From positions 248,001 to 312,000 of the forward strand of contig NZ_JQGJ02000002.1 of assembly GCF_000802155.2 (NCBI RefSeq): a DNA stretch of 64,000 nt. The letters run 5' to 3'. Positions 44,718 to 54,394 of the stretch are shown piece by piece. Each line of letters opens with the position of its first letter. Within the stretch, counting starts at the first letter, position 1. A program made the translations under genes and the position numbers. Below the pieces are notes generated by a model. That model was not told where the DNA came from and ran no database searches. It saw nothing but the letters and a program-made list of their open reading frames with translations. This stretch comes from Pseudomonas frederiksbergensis (GTDB lineage Bacteria; Pseudomonadota; Gammaproteobacteria; Pseudomonadales; Pseudomonadaceae).

Positions 44718-45608
44718 ATGGAATATGAACTTCAGGACATCCGATCTTTCGTCAAAATCGCCGAACTGGGCAGCTTCCACGAGGCAGCGGATGCGTTGCA
44801 CCTTTCCCAGCCCGCCCTCAGCCGACGGATGAAAAAACTTGAAGAGGGATTGGGCACGGCCTTGCTCGACCGCACGACGCGAAAAGTCAGCCTGACCAGC
44901 GTCGGGCGTGATTTTCTACCCAAGGCGCGACGCCTGCTGGATGATTTCGACGACTCCATTCTCAACATCCGCGAACTGGCCGAGCGGCAGATCGGTCGGG
45001 TGACGTTGGCATGTATCCCGACGGCTGCGTTTTATTTCCTGCCCTCGGTGATCCGCCTCTATAACGAGCGCTACCCGAAGATCCGCATACGCCTGCTCGA
45101 CCTCAGTGCCAACGAGGGGTTGGAAGCTGTGCTGCGTGGCGAAGCCGACTTCGGCATCAACATGATGAGCGGCCAGCACCCGGACATCGAGTTCGTGCCC
45201 CTGGTCAACGAACCCTTTGTGCTGGCCTGTCGACGGGACCATGAGCTCGCCGGACGCAGTGCCGTCACCTGGTCGGAGCTCAGCGATTATCGGCTGATCG
45301 GGGTCGGACGTTTGAGCGGCAACCGCATGCTGCTCGACCACGCCTTGTCGGGCCTTAGCTGGCGCCCGCAGTGGTTCTACGAGGTGCAGCACCTCTCGAC
45401 CTCGTTGGGCCTGGTCGAGGCTGGCCTCGGCGTCTCGGCGATGCCCAGCCTGGCGATGCCGGCGGTCGATCATCCGACGCTGGTCAGCGTGCCGCTGATC
45501 GAGCCTGTGGTAAACCGGTCGCTGGGCCTGGTCTATCGACGAGGCGCCTCCCTGTCTCCCGCTGCGGAAAAATTTGTCTCGATCCTGCTTGAGCAATGGC
45601 CCCAGTAG
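44718..45608 (+). CDS. LysR-type regulator of the tricarboxylate genes
   Basis: A 296-residue LTTR; helix-turn-helix SFHEAADALHLSQPALSRRM and effector domain from RVTLACIPTAAFYFLPSVIR. It is divergent from the isomerase gene with 159 bases between, the standard LTTR layout, and so probably activates isomerase, CitMHS and perhaps the porin. A short-chain dehydrogenase gene follows on the same strand. Confidence 0.92.
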   Translation: MEYELQDIRSFVKIAELGSFHEAADALHLSQPALSRRMKKLEEGLGTALLDRTTRKVSLTSVGRDFLPKARRLLDDFDDSILNIRELAERQIGRVTLACIPTAAFYFLPSVIRLYNERYPKIRIRLLDLSANEGLEAVLRGEADFGINMMSGQHPDIEFVPLVNEPFVLACRRDHELAGRSAVTWSELSDYRLIGVGRLSGNRMLLDHALSGLSWRPQWFYEVQHLSTSLGLVEAGLGVSAMPSLAMPAVDHPTLVSVPLIEPVVNRSLGLVYRRGASLSPAAEKFVSILLEQWPQ

Positions 45609-45672
45609 CGGCCGATCACTTCGTCGGCGAATCGGTGCCATACTCGCTCACCTCCTGGCTTGGAAGACAGTC

Positions 45673-46458
45673 ATGCCGAATGCAAACCGAGAACACCCCG
45701 TGGCGCTCATCAGTGGCGTAGGCAGCGATATAGGCATCGGCATGGCGATCGCCCGCAGGTTGGGCGCCGCTGGCGCCAGGCTGATCATTACCGCCAGCAG
45801 CGCCCGCATCGCTCAACGTGTCGAAGAGTTGCGAGCCGAAGGCTTCGAGGTCGAGGGCCGCCCCCTCGATCTCACGGATGAAACCCAAGTGCGTGAGTTT
45901 GGTTTGTGGGCCGAGTCCGCCTGGGGCCGGATCGATATCCTGGTCAACAACGCAGGCATGGCCATGCAAGGCAGCCCGGAGACGTTTGCCGAGGTGGCAG
46001 CCCTGGACCTGGGTATGTGGAACCTGACGCTGGCTCGCAATGTGACAACGGCTTTCTTGCTCACCCGCGCGGTCCTGCCCGGTATGCAGGCGCGCAGTTA
46101 CGGGCGAATCGTCAATATCAGCTCCACCACTGGCACTCGTTGCAGTAATCCCGGCGAGGCCGCCTATAGCGCTGCGAAAGCGGCCATGGTCGGTATGAGC
46201 ATGGGCCTGGCACTTGAAGTAGCTCGCCAGGGAATTACGGTGAACTGCGTCGCGCCCGGCTGGATCGCCACCGGTTCAACCACCACCGAGGAGGCCACCG
46301 CCGGGCACCACACGCCGATGGGCCGTGCAGGGCGCCCCGAAGAAGTCGCCGCCCTCGTGGCGTTCCTGGCTTCTGCTGAAAGCAGCTACATCACCGGTGA
46401 AGTCATGGTGGTGGATGGCGGCAACTGCCTGGTCGAGAACAAGGCGCCAGCCAGTTGA
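45673..46458 (+). CDS. Short-chain dehydrogenase/reductase
   Basis: A 261-residue classical SDR. It begins NREHPVALISGVGSDIGIGM: the usual T-G-x-x-x-G-I-G is changed to S-G-V-G-S-D-I-G-I-G. NNAGM, catalytic Ser in VNISSTTGT and Tyr-x-x-x-Lys in YSAAKAAM are normal, and the C-terminus has YITGEVMVVDGGNCL. The ATG at 45673 follows GGAAGA. Substrate unknown; location next to the LysR suggests an organic-acid link. Confidence 0.88.
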   Translation: MPNANREHPVALISGVGSDIGIGMAIARRLGAAGARLIITASSARIAQRVEELRAEGFEVEGRPLDLTDETQVREFGLWAESAWGRIDILVNNAGMAMQGSPETFAEVAALDLGMWNLTLARNVTTAFLLTRAVLPGMQARSYGRIVNISSTTGTRCSNPGEAAYSAAKAAMVGMSMGLALEVARQGITVNCVAPGWIATGSTTTEEATAGHHTPMGRAGRPEEVAALVAFLASAESSYITGEVMVVDGGNCLVENKAPAS

Positions 46459-46468
46459 TTCAACTGGC
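46450..46468. terminator. Perfect palindrome across the stop of the SDR gene
   Basis: GCCAGTTGA and TCAACTGGC flank a single T; the TGA stop is inside the left arm. It lies between convergent SDR and dctA genes, so it may act as a terminator stem, though no T-run follows. Confidence 0.4.
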
Positions 46469-46490
46469 GCCATAGCGCTGGACTCGCACG

Positions 46491-47798
46491 CTACTTGTGT
46501 GCGAGGAGCGCCTTTCTATCGGCCTTTTCCTGCTTCATTGCCGCGAGCTCACGCTCGCAGGCTTGGACGTCGAATGAGTTGTCCCACTTGGCAATGGCGA
46601 TGGTACCGATCCCATTGCCAACCAGGTTGGTCACGGCCCGAGCTTCATTGAGGAAACGGTCGATGCCCAGCAGCAATACCAGGCCCACCAGCGGGATGGA
46701 ATGGATGGTGGTGAGCGTCGCCGCCAGCGTGACGAATCCGGCGCCTGCGACGCCAGCCGAGCCTTTGGATGTCAGCAGGAACACACCCAACAGGATCATC
46801 TGGTCCATGACGCTTAGCGGTGTATTGGTGGCCTGGGCAATAAAGATCGCTGCCATGGTCAGGTAAATGCAGGTGCCGTCCGCATTGAAGGTGTACCCGG
46901 TCGGCAAAACCATGCCCACGACGGACTTTTTGCAGCCAAGCTTTTCAAGCTTGACCATCATTCGCGGAAGAACGGCTTCGGTCGAGCAGGTCCCCAGCGT
47001 GATGAGAATCTCGTCCTTGAAGTAGCGTAGGAACTGCATCAGCGGCATTCCTGACCAACGGGCAACGACGCCGAGGACGACCACGATGAAAATCAGGGTC
47101 GTGACATAAAGCGCAACCAGCAACTGACCTAGCGATAGCAACGTGCCGATGCCGTACTTGCCGATCGTGAACGCCATGCCCGCACCTGCGCCAATCGGCG
47201 CCAGACGCATGACCATTGCGACAATCCTGAACAGCCCTTGCAAGAACAAATCGATGGTATTGATCAACGGCTTGCTGGTCTCGCCCATTTGCACCAGGGC
47301 AATACCCATCAGGACCGACAGCACAATCACTTGCAGCATGACGCCATTGGAAAACGCGCCAACGAACGTCTGCGGGATGATATTGAGAAAAAATTCGATC
47401 GTACCGCCTTGCTCACTTGCTGCTTGGCTGTACTTGCTGATCGAACTTCCATCGAGCGAGTCGGCATTGATGTTCATCCCGACGCCAGGCTTCACGACGT
47501 TGACCACGACAAGGCCGACGACCAGTGCGATGGTGGAAAGGATCTCGAAGTAGATCAAGGCTTTTACGCCAATCCGCCCCACTTCCTTGATATTGCCCAT
47601 CTTGGCGATCCCCACGACCACCGTACCGAAAATAATCGGCGCCAGGAGCATCTTGATAAGCTTGATGAAGCCGTCCGCGAAAGGCTGTAGTTTGGCGCCG
47701 ACATTGGGAATGAAGTAACCGATCGCTGCACCGATCACGATGCCGATCAGCACTTGCACATACAGCTGGCTGTACCAGCGAGACTTGGAAATTTCCAC
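46491..47798 (-). CDS. dctA: C4-dicarboxylate transporter DctA
   Basis: A 435-residue DAACS symporter. IKMLLAPIIFGTVVVGIAKM, the serine-rich reentrant substitute LGTCSTEAVLPRMMVKLEKL, LPTGYTFNADGTCIYLTMAA and TSKGSAGVAGAGFVTLAATL match DctA. It takes up succinate, fumarate, malate and related diacids with protons or sodium. The start is GTG at 47798, supported by TGAGGTG 6 bases upstream. It follows the D-tartrate dehydratase gene on the same strand, so a tartrate role is likely. Confidence 0.93.
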   Translation of the reverse strand: MEISKSRWYSQLYVQVLIGIVIGAAIGYFIPNVGAKLQPFADGFIKLIKMLLAPIIFGTVVVGIAKMGNIKEVGRIGVKALIYFEILSTIALVVGLVVVNVVKPGVGMNINADSLDGSSISKYSQAASEQGGTIEFFLNIIPQTFVGAFSNGVMLQVIVLSVLMGIALVQMGETSKPLINTIDLFLQGLFRIVAMVMRLAPIGAGAGMAFTIGKYGIGTLLSLGQLLVALYVTTLIFIVVVLGVVARWSGMPLMQFLRYFKDEILITLGTCSTEAVLPRMMVKLEKLGCKKSVVGMVLPTGYTFNADGTCIYLTMAAIFIAQATNTPLSVMDQMILLGVFLLTSKGSAGVAGAGFVTLAATLTTIHSIPLVGLVLLLGIDRFLNEARAVTNLVGNGIGTIAIAKWDNSFDVQACERELAAMKQEKADRKALLAHK

Positions 47799-47896
47799 GA
47801 GAGCACCTCATTTTATTGTTGTGATGGGCGTGTGGGTGGGCGTCACTGCGACGCCTGATGCCGCAGCCTTGAAGCAGGCTGCGGCTTTTGAAGAGA

Positions 47897-49066
47897 TCAG
47901 CCCTCGCCCAATTCGCGCATGACGGCGTACAACGCAGATTTGGCTTCGAATCCGACACCGGGGATATCCGGCAGGCCGACGTAGCTGTTTTCCACGCGAA
48001 TCCCGTCAGCGAATCCACCGAAAGGCTGGAATACATCGGGGTACGATTCGTTGCCACCCAGGTGCAAGCCCGCAGCGATGTTCAGGGACATTTGGTGGCC
48101 GCCATGGGGAACCACACGGCGCGAAGACCAGCCCATCTCTTCCATCACTTTCAAGGTACGCATGTACTCAACGAGTCCATAGGACAAGGCGCAGTCGAAC
48201 TGCAGATAATCCCGATCGGAGCGCATGCCGCCGTGGCGCAGCAGGTTGCGCGCGTCTTGGTGGGAAAACAGGTTTTCTCCGGTGGCCATGGGTAGCTCAT
48301 AGTGGTTGGCAAGCTCCGCCTGAAGCGCGTAGTCCAAGGGATCGCCCACTTCTTCGTACCAGAACAGGTTGTATTTCTTGATGGCTTCGGCGTACGCGAT
48401 ACCGGTCTCCAGGTCGAAGCGGCCGTTGGCATCCACCGCCAATCGACGTCCGTCGCCGACCACTTCCAGCACCGCCTCGATACGACGGATGTCCTCATCC
48501 AGCGGCACCGCGCCGATCTTCATCTTCACGACGTCGTAGCCACGGTCCAGGTAGCTTTGCATTTCTGCCTTGAGCTTGCTCTGGTCCTTGCCCGGATAGT
48601 AATAACCACCCGCGGCATAGACCCAGACCTTGTCATCCGCCACGCCGTCGCGGTAACGGTCGGCCAGCAGGCGGTACAGCGGCTTGCCCTCGATCTTGGC
48701 GACAGCGTCCCATACCGCCATGTCGATCGTACCGACGGCGACCGAGCGCTCACCGTGGCCACCCGGTTTTTCGTTGGTCATCAGGGTCTTCCAGATGGCG
48801 AACGGGTCCAGGTTGTTATTTTCCTGGTCGATGAGGGTGTCCGGATCAGCTTCCGTAATGCGCGCGAGGAAGCGATCACGCATCAGGGCGCCCTGGCCGT
48901 AGCGACCGTTGGAATTGAAACCGTAACCGATCACCGGTTTACCGTCGCGAATCACATCCGTGACAACCGCCACGACCGAGCAGGTCATTTTCGAGAAATC
49001 GATATAGGCGTTGGCGATGGGAGAAGCGATGGATACGGTTTTTTCGCGGATGTCGACGATACGCAT
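47897..49066 (-). CDS. tarD: D-tartrate dehydratase (enolase superfamily)
   Basis: A 389-residue enzyme of the mandelate racemase subgroup, closely resembling the characterised Bradyrhizobium D-tartrate dehydratase (SPIANAYIDFSKMT, YGFNSNGRYGQG, EKPGGHGERSVAVGTIDMAV). The Lys-x-Lys motif is at 181-183 (KMK) and the catalytic His at 321 in PHGGHQ, each one position from Lys184 and His322 of that enzyme as I remember it. Metal ligands are expected in VDANGRFD, YEEVGD and TGENL. It turns D-tartrate into oxaloacetate. Operon with dctA; divergent LysR. Confidence 0.9.
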   Translation of the reverse strand: MRIVDIREKTVSIASPIANAYIDFSKMTCSVVAVVTDVIRDGKPVIGYGFNSNGRYGQGALMRDRFLARITEADPDTLIDQENNNLDPFAIWKTLMTNEKPGGHGERSVAVGTIDMAVWDAVAKIEGKPLYRLLADRYRDGVADDKVWVYAAGGYYYPGKDQSKLKAEMQSYLDRGYDVVKMKIGAVPLDEDIRRIEAVLEVVGDGRRLAVDANGRFDLETGIAYAEAIKKYNLFWYEEVGDPLDYALQAELANHYELPMATGENLFSHQDARNLLRHGGMRSDRDYLQFDCALSYGLVEYMRTLKVMEEMGWSSRRVVPHGGHQMSLNIAAGLHLGGNESYPDVFQPFGGFADGIRVENSYVGLPDIPGVGFEAKSALYAVMRELGEG

Positions 49067-49166
49067 GAGGGGTTCCTCTTGTTGTGATTGGCCCCAACGT
49101 TATGCTTTGCGACGAAACCCGCCCAATGCTATTAATGCCGCGCCCTATGCACAGGAGGCATTGCCC

Positions 49167-50042
49167 TTGGAACTCGTCTGGCTAGAAGATTTTTCAGCGC
49201 TTGCGGAATACGGCAGCTTCGTTCGTGCCGCGCAAGCGCGCCACGTCACGCAGCCGGCGTTCAGCCGCCGCGTCCGCTCGCTGGAAAACTGGATGGGTGT
49301 GGATCTGTTTGTCCGCACGCCCCAGGGCGCGACCTTGACCGAAGCCGGGCGGCAGATTCTGCCCAGCGCCCAGGAGGCTGCGAGGCGCCTGTACAGGATG
49401 CGTACCGAGGCGCAGGAAGTCGCCGGCATGACCGCCAAGACGCTGCAATTTGCCGCGACGCATTCGCTGTCGTTCACCTTTTTCCCGAGATGGTTGAGAA
49501 ACTCCGAGAATGGTGCGCCGATAGACGCCGTGCGCCTGCATTCGGACAGCATGGCGGTGTGTGAACAGATGCTGATCCACGGCCAGGTGCAATTCCTGCT
49601 CTGCCATCGGCACCCCGACGTACCGCCGTTGCTGGAGTCGAATCAGTTCATCGCAAAGAAAGTCGGAGAGGACATCCTTATCCCCTTGGCGAGTGCCTCG
49701 GCCAACGTCGGCACGTCACCTGCGACGTTGCCCTATCTGGCCTATACCGACGAATCGGGTCTCGGGCGTATCGTCGCCCACCGGCTCCATGGCAAGGAAG
49801 ACTACCTTCACCTCAAGCCGCTTTTCAGCAGCCACCTGGCCGCGGTGCTGATGTCCATGGCGCTGGAAAGCAAAGGCGTCGCGTGGCTGCCCAAAAGCCT
49901 GACGGAACAGGAAATGGCCGATGGACGCCTGGTCAGGGCCCTTGATGAAAGCTGGGACATCCCCTTGGAGATCCACCTCACGCGTCCAACCGCGCCGATC
50001 AGCCCGGGGGCTGAAGAGTTCTGGGGCAGGCTCAAGGGTTGA
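49167..50042 (+). CDS. LysR-type regulator of the tartrate genes
   Basis: A 291-residue LTTR with helix-turn-helix SFVRAAQARHVTQPAFSRRV. The start is a TTG at 49167: AGGAGG lies 8 bases upstream, homologues begin LELVWLEDFSALAEYGSF, and an upstream ATG at 49011 would overlap the divergent tarD gene. The divergent arrangement with tarD-dctA over 100 bases indicates control of these genes. Confidence 0.9.
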   Translation: MELVWLEDFSALAEYGSFVRAAQARHVTQPAFSRRVRSLENWMGVDLFVRTPQGATLTEAGRQILPSAQEAARRLYRMRTEAQEVAGMTAKTLQFAATHSLSFTFFPRWLRNSENGAPIDAVRLHSDSMAVCEQMLIHGQVQFLLCHRHPDVPPLLESNQFIAKKVGEDILIPLASASANVGTSPATLPYLAYTDESGLGRIVAHRLHGKEDYLHLKPLFSSHLAAVLMSMALESKGVAWLPKSLTEQEMADGRLVRALDESWDIPLEIHLTRPTAPISPGAEEFWGRLKG

Positions 50043-50048
50043 GTCTAC

Positions 50049-51260
50049 TCATCCGCCCCGCTCTGCTCGTTCCAGAACACCGCGAATCACCCCCGATTGC
50101 CATTCGAAATACGGATTATAGGTGAGCCGCGCATGGATTTTTCCCGGCTCGCTATAGCCCCAATCCGAGAACCAGACGTCCTCCCCTGCCTCGCACCGGG
50201 CCACTTCATCGGCGTTGCGGCTGTTGCGGCAGAACCGCAGGGTGCCTGAGCGACCGTAGAGCGGGTTGGCTGGCGAGAAAAGGATGCCCATGTGGGAGAA
50301 CTGGCTGATGCGCTCTTCAACGATGCGGTCGGTACGCGTCAGGATGCGGCGTTGCTGCGCAACCTCCCCGTCACCCTGGCCGTACCAGATCAGCCGGCTC
50401 GCAGCATGGGTGAAGCGCCGTTTGAACAGCTCCCGCACGTAGCGCACGTCGACCACGGAATCCTGTTCAGTCAGGACAATGGCAACCGGCCTGTCGAAGT
50501 CTTCGTTCTCGATAAGCCGGCGAACCGCGACGCTGCTGCGGTAGAACTGGGCGAAACCGTTGGTGGGCACATTGTGGTAACGCACGGGCGACTGCTGTGG
50601 CCGGGAGTTGTCCGGCGCGAGGATCCAAGTCTTGAAATGCGCCAGCCAAGGCGCGGCCCAATCGTAGGATTCGCTTGACCGAAAGGCCGGTGAAAACAGC
50701 ACCAGCCCCCTGATGCCCGGATCCTTGACCGCATAGGCCAGCGCCAGATTGGCGCCGGTGGAGAACCCGCCCAGGTAAACGTGCGCAAACTCCTTGCGCA
50801 GCAAGGCGACCTGCTGCTCGACCAACTGCTGCCATTCCTCCAGTTGCACATCGATCAGGTCGGCCGGTTTGGTGCCGTGCCCTGGCAGCAACGCGACGCG
50901 CACCACGTAGCCTTGCGCCGCGAGGTCCCGCGCGATATCGACGAAGGACCAAGGGGAATCTCCCAGGCCATGCAGCAGCAGAATGGCTTTGTCGGAGGGC
51001 GCATCGGGACGTACTTCATAAGGCGCATTCCAAGCCAGTTCGTCGCTGCGCTGTTCGGTTTGGAACAGCCGTTTTTCTTCAATCAGGGCACGGGAAGCCT
51101 GGGCGTAAGCCTGGAAATTCTCCGGCTGCACCGTGGCATCGGCCGCGCTGGGCTGCCTCGCGCAGCCAAGCGTCAACGCCAGGCACGCCACGCTGGCAAC
51201 GGCAACCGGCATGAATGAGCGCCGAAACCGTGTCACAACCTTGATCGTTGCTGAAATCAT
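50049..51260 (-). CDS. Alpha/beta-hydrolase lipoprotein (lysophospholipase-like)
   Basis: A 403-residue exported hydrolase. The N-terminus is a signal peptide ending in ALTLGC, a lipobox-like sequence, so the mature protein is probably a lipoprotein. ILLLHGLGDSPWSFVDIA holds the oxyanion segment and GGFSTGANLA the nucleophile Ser; Asp in TEQDSVVD and a C-terminal His complete the triad. The ATG at 51260 overlaps the stop of the RND pump gene (ATGA), so the hydrolase is the last gene of the pump operon. A link between envelope lipid or ester hydrolysis and efflux is inferred. Confidence 0.85.
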   Translation of the reverse strand: MISATIKVVTRFRRSFMPVAVASVACLALTLGCARQPSAADATVQPENFQAYAQASRALIEEKRLFQTEQRSDELAWNAPYEVRPDAPSDKAILLLHGLGDSPWSFVDIARDLAAQGYVVRVALLPGHGTKPADLIDVQLEEWQQLVEQQVALLRKEFAHVYLGGFSTGANLALAYAVKDPGIRGLVLFSPAFRSSESYDWAAPWLAHFKTWILAPDNSRPQQSPVRYHNVPTNGFAQFYRSSVAVRRLIENEDFDRPVAIVLTEQDSVVDVRYVRELFKRRFTHAASRLIWYGQGDGEVAQQRRILTRTDRIVEERISQFSHMGILFSPANPLYGRSGTLRFCRNSRNADEVARCEAGEDVWFSDWGYSEPGKIHARLTYNPYFEWQSGVIRGVLERAERGG

Positions 51261-54200
51261 TGACAATCATCCCCTTGTTTCACGGCTGGGTACCTGACCC
51301 TATCACGCCCATCACCCGATGAATCCGAATCGTGGCGCATACGTTTGTACAGCCACTGCGCCCCATCGTCCACATAGGAAAACACCACGGGAATGACCAG
51401 CAGGCTCAGCACAGTCGAGGTGATCAGCCCGCCAATCAAGACGATGGCCATCGGCGCGCGGAAACTCGGATCGGTTCCCCAACCGAGCGCGATGGGCATC
51501 ATGCCTGCGCCCATGGCGATTGTCGTCATGACAATGGGCCGCGCGCGCTTGCCGCAAGCGTCGATGATCGCCTCGGTGCGAGTCAGCCCATGGTCTCGAC
51601 GCGCGAGGATGATGTAGTCGATCAGCAGGATCGAATTCTTCGTCGCGATCCCCATCAGCATGATCAGGCCGATCATCGACGGCATCGACAAGGTCGAGCC
51701 GGTGATGAACAGCGCGAGGAAGGCGCCGGGCACCGAGAGCACCAGGGCGGCGAGGATGGTCAGCGGTTGCAGGAAATCCTTCAACAACAGCACCAGGACC
51801 ATATAGATGCACAACACCCCGGTGAGCATCGCCACGCCGAATCCCGAGGCAAGTTCGCCCATGGCTTCGGCATCGCCTACAGATGTACGCGCCAGGCCGG
51901 GCGGCAGTTGCTGCAAGCTTGGCAGGGCAAGTACAGCCTGCTCGATGTCGCCCAGTGGCTGGCCGTTTGTCTCGATTTCGATATTGATGTTGCGCATCCG
52001 GTCGAAACGCTCGATTTGTACCGGGCCGCTCGCGAACTCCAGCGACGCAACGTTCTCCAGCGCCACCGGACCTCGGGCCCCGGGCACCGGCAGGCGCTTG
52101 AGCGTCTCGAAGTCCTGGCGAGCGGCGTCGGTCAACCGCACGACGATGGGCACTTGCCGCTCGCTGAAATTGAGCTTGGCGAGCTCCTGGTCATAGTCGC
52201 CCAACGTGGCGACGCGCAGCGTGTCGGCGATCGCCGCCGAAGTCACGCCAAGGTCGGCCGCCCTGGCGAAGTCGGGTCGAACCAGCAATTCGGGGCGTTT
52301 AAGGCTGGCGGTGGAAATCACCGCGCCCACGCCAGGCACGCCGCGCAACTCACGCTCTACCTGCTGCGCATGTCGGGTGAGCAAGTTGCCGTCTTCTCCG
52401 GCGAGCACCAGCACGTAGTTCTCCGACTTGCCCATGCCCACCTTGACCCGTGCTCCGGGCAGTATCGCCAGCGCTTCGCGCAGCTGGTTTTCGATCTGCT
52501 GCTTGGTCAATCCCGGCCGTTGGTTGCGGTGCGTCAGGTTAAGTGTCAGCACCGCCGTGCGGACATTGCCGGTGTTGCCGCCGGCCGGCGCTATAGGATC
52601 GGCACCGGCATTGCCGCCCCCAACGGCGGTATAGACCTTATTCACCTGGAGGTTTTGGCGGACTATCGCTCGTGCCTGTTCGGCGAGCGCCAGGGTGTCG
52701 CCCAGCTTGCTACCGGGAGCAAGCGTGAGGGTGACCTGGGTTTGCCAGTCGTCATCGGGCGGCATGAAGGTGCCCGGCAACGCGGCCGCGAGCATCAGCC
52801 CGCCGACAAAAAAACTCACTGCACCGAGAGCGGTCATGGCTCGATGACGCAGGCACCACGCCGCCCAGGACAAGTAGAGCGTCACCCAGCCTGGCATCCT
52901 GCGCTCTGGTTTTTTCGGGGTGCGCATCAGGTAGGCCGCCATCATCGGCGTCAGCAGCCGCGCGACAACGAGGGAGAAAAACACCGCCGTGGCCGCCGTC
53001 CAGCCGAACTGGACAAAAAACTTGCCGACCGTGCCGCTCATGAAAGCGGTGGGCAGGAACACCGCGATCAAGGTAAACGCCGTGGCGACGACCGCCAGGC
53101 CGATCTCGTCAGAGGCGTCTATGGCCGCCCGGTAGGGTTTCTTGCCCATCTGCAAATGACGGCCGATGTTCTCCACTTCGACAATCGCGTCATCCACCAG
53201 CACGCCGACTACCAGCGACAGTGACAGCAGCGTAACGGTATTGAGCGTGAACCCCATCCAGTGCATCACGGCGAAGGTCGGTATCGCCGAGAGCGGCAGC
53301 GCGACGGCCGAAACAAAGGTTGCTCGCCAATCCGGCAGGAACAGGAACACCACCAGCACCGCCAGCGCCGCGCCCTCGTAGAGCAGGTGCAGGGAACCCT
53401 GGTAATTTTCGATCACCGGTTCGACGAAGTTGAATGCCTGGTCGAACGTGACTCCCGGGTGTCGGTTCTTGAGCAGCTCCAGGGCGGCGTGTACGCCTTC
53501 ATCAACCTCTATCTCGCCGGCCCCTTTGGCCCGCACGATTTCGAAACCGACCACCGGCTCCCCGTCTAGAAACGCCGCCGAACGACGCTCGCCGACGGTA
53601 TCGGAAACCGTCGCGACCTGGTCGAGCCGGACTCGCCGGCCGTCACTCAAGGTCACATCGAGCATCGCGATTTCATCAGCCGAGCGCACCGTGGCGAGCG
53701 TCCGCACCGTTTGCTCGCTGCCGCCCAAGTCCACGCGCCCACCGGAGGCCTCTTGCTGGATCTGACGCAGTTGGCGAGAGATATCCAGCGCCGTGGTATT
53801 GAGCGCCAGCAGGCGCGCCGGGTCCAGATCGATACGGATTTCCCGGGTCACCCCGCCAACACGATCGACCACGCCCACGCCAGGTACAGCCAGCAAAGCC
53901 TTGCTGAGGGTGTTGTCGACAAACCATGACAGCGCTTCTTCGTCCAGGCCCGTGGCCGACACCGTGTAGGTCAGGATCGGCGTGCCGGCGATCTCGATCT
54001 TCCTGATCACCGGATCGCGCAGGTCGGCAGGCAGGTCGGCCCGCACCCTGGAAACCGCATCACGGACATCGTCAAGCGCTTCCTGCGGGGGCTTGCCCAG
54101 ACGGAATTCAACAGTGAAATCGGCATTGCCGTCGGTCAAGGTGCTCTGAATATGCTTGATCCCCTGCACGGTCGCGAGGGAGTCCTCGATCCTACGGGCC

Positions 54201-54394
54201 ACGTCGTTTTCCAGCTGGGCCGGCGAAGCGCCCGGCAGCTCGGCTGAGACAGCGACCATGGGCAGGTCGACGTCGGGAAAATTCTGCACCTTCATCTTCC
54301 AGAAGCCCATCGCGCCGGCAAATGTCAGCAGGATGAACAACAACACCGAAGGCGTCGGATTACGGATCGACCAGGACGACACGTTAAGGCTCAT
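51257..54394 (-). CDS. RND multidrug efflux transporter, inner-membrane pump
   Basis: A 1045-residue HAE1-type RND protein. The N-terminal TM1 is TPSVLLFILLTFAGAMGFWK; the porter domain starts NFPDVDLPMVAVSAELPGAS; the proton-relay Asp pair lies in VGVLVDDAIVEVENIGRHL; the second half repeats the fold with LIMLMGIATKNSILLIDYII. It exports hydrophobic or amphiphilic compounds as a trimer. The ATG overlaps the stop of the adaptor gene. No outer-membrane factor gene is in the operon. Confidence 0.95.
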   Translation of the reverse strand: MSLNVSSWSIRNPTPSVLLFILLTFAGAMGFWKMKVQNFPDVDLPMVAVSAELPGASPAQLENDVARRIEDSLATVQGIKHIQSTLTDGNADFTVEFRLGKPPQEALDDVRDAVSRVRADLPADLRDPVIRKIEIAGTPILTYTVSATGLDEEALSWFVDNTLSKALLAVPGVGVVDRVGGVTREIRIDLDPARLLALNTTALDISRQLRQIQQEASGGRVDLGGSEQTVRTLATVRSADEIAMLDVTLSDGRRVRLDQVATVSDTVGERRSAAFLDGEPVVGFEIVRAKGAGEIEVDEGVHAALELLKNRHPGVTFDQAFNFVEPVIENYQGSLHLLYEGAALAVLVVFLFLPDWRATFVSAVALPLSAIPTFAVMHWMGFTLNTVTLLSLSLVVGVLVDDAIVEVENIGRHLQMGKKPYRAAIDASDEIGLAVVATAFTLIAVFLPTAFMSGTVGKFFVQFGWTAATAVFFSLVVARLLTPMMAAYLMRTPKKPERRMPGWVTLYLSWAAWCLRHRAMTALGAVSFFVGGLMLAAALPGTFMPPDDDWQTQVTLTLAPGSKLGDTLALAEQARAIVRQNLQVNKVYTAVGGGNAGADPIAPAGGNTGNVRTAVLTLNLTHRNQRPGLTKQQIENQLREALAILPGARVKVGMGKSENYVLVLAGEDGNLLTRHAQQVERELRGVPGVGAVISTASLKRPELLVRPDFARAADLGVTSAAIADTLRVATLGDYDQELAKLNFSERQVPIVVRLTDAARQDFETLKRLPVPGARGPVALENVASLEFASGPVQIERFDRMRNINIEIETNGQPLGDIEQAVLALPSLQQLPPGLARTSVGDAEAMGELASGFGVAMLTGVLCIYMVLVLLLKDFLQPLTILAALVLSVPGAFLALFITGSTLSMPSMIGLIMLMGIATKNSILLIDYIILARRDHGLTRTEAIIDACGKRARPIVMTTIAMGAGMMPIALGWGTDPSFRAPMAIVLIGGLITSTVLSLLVIPVVFSYVDDGAQWLYKRMRHDSDSSGDGRDRVRYPAVKQGDDCQ

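Noticed and set aside
51332..53224. A 630-codon open frame on the plus strand
   Set aside because: Antisense to the RND pump gene; composition is low-complexity Arg/His/Gln-rich and no family motif is seen.
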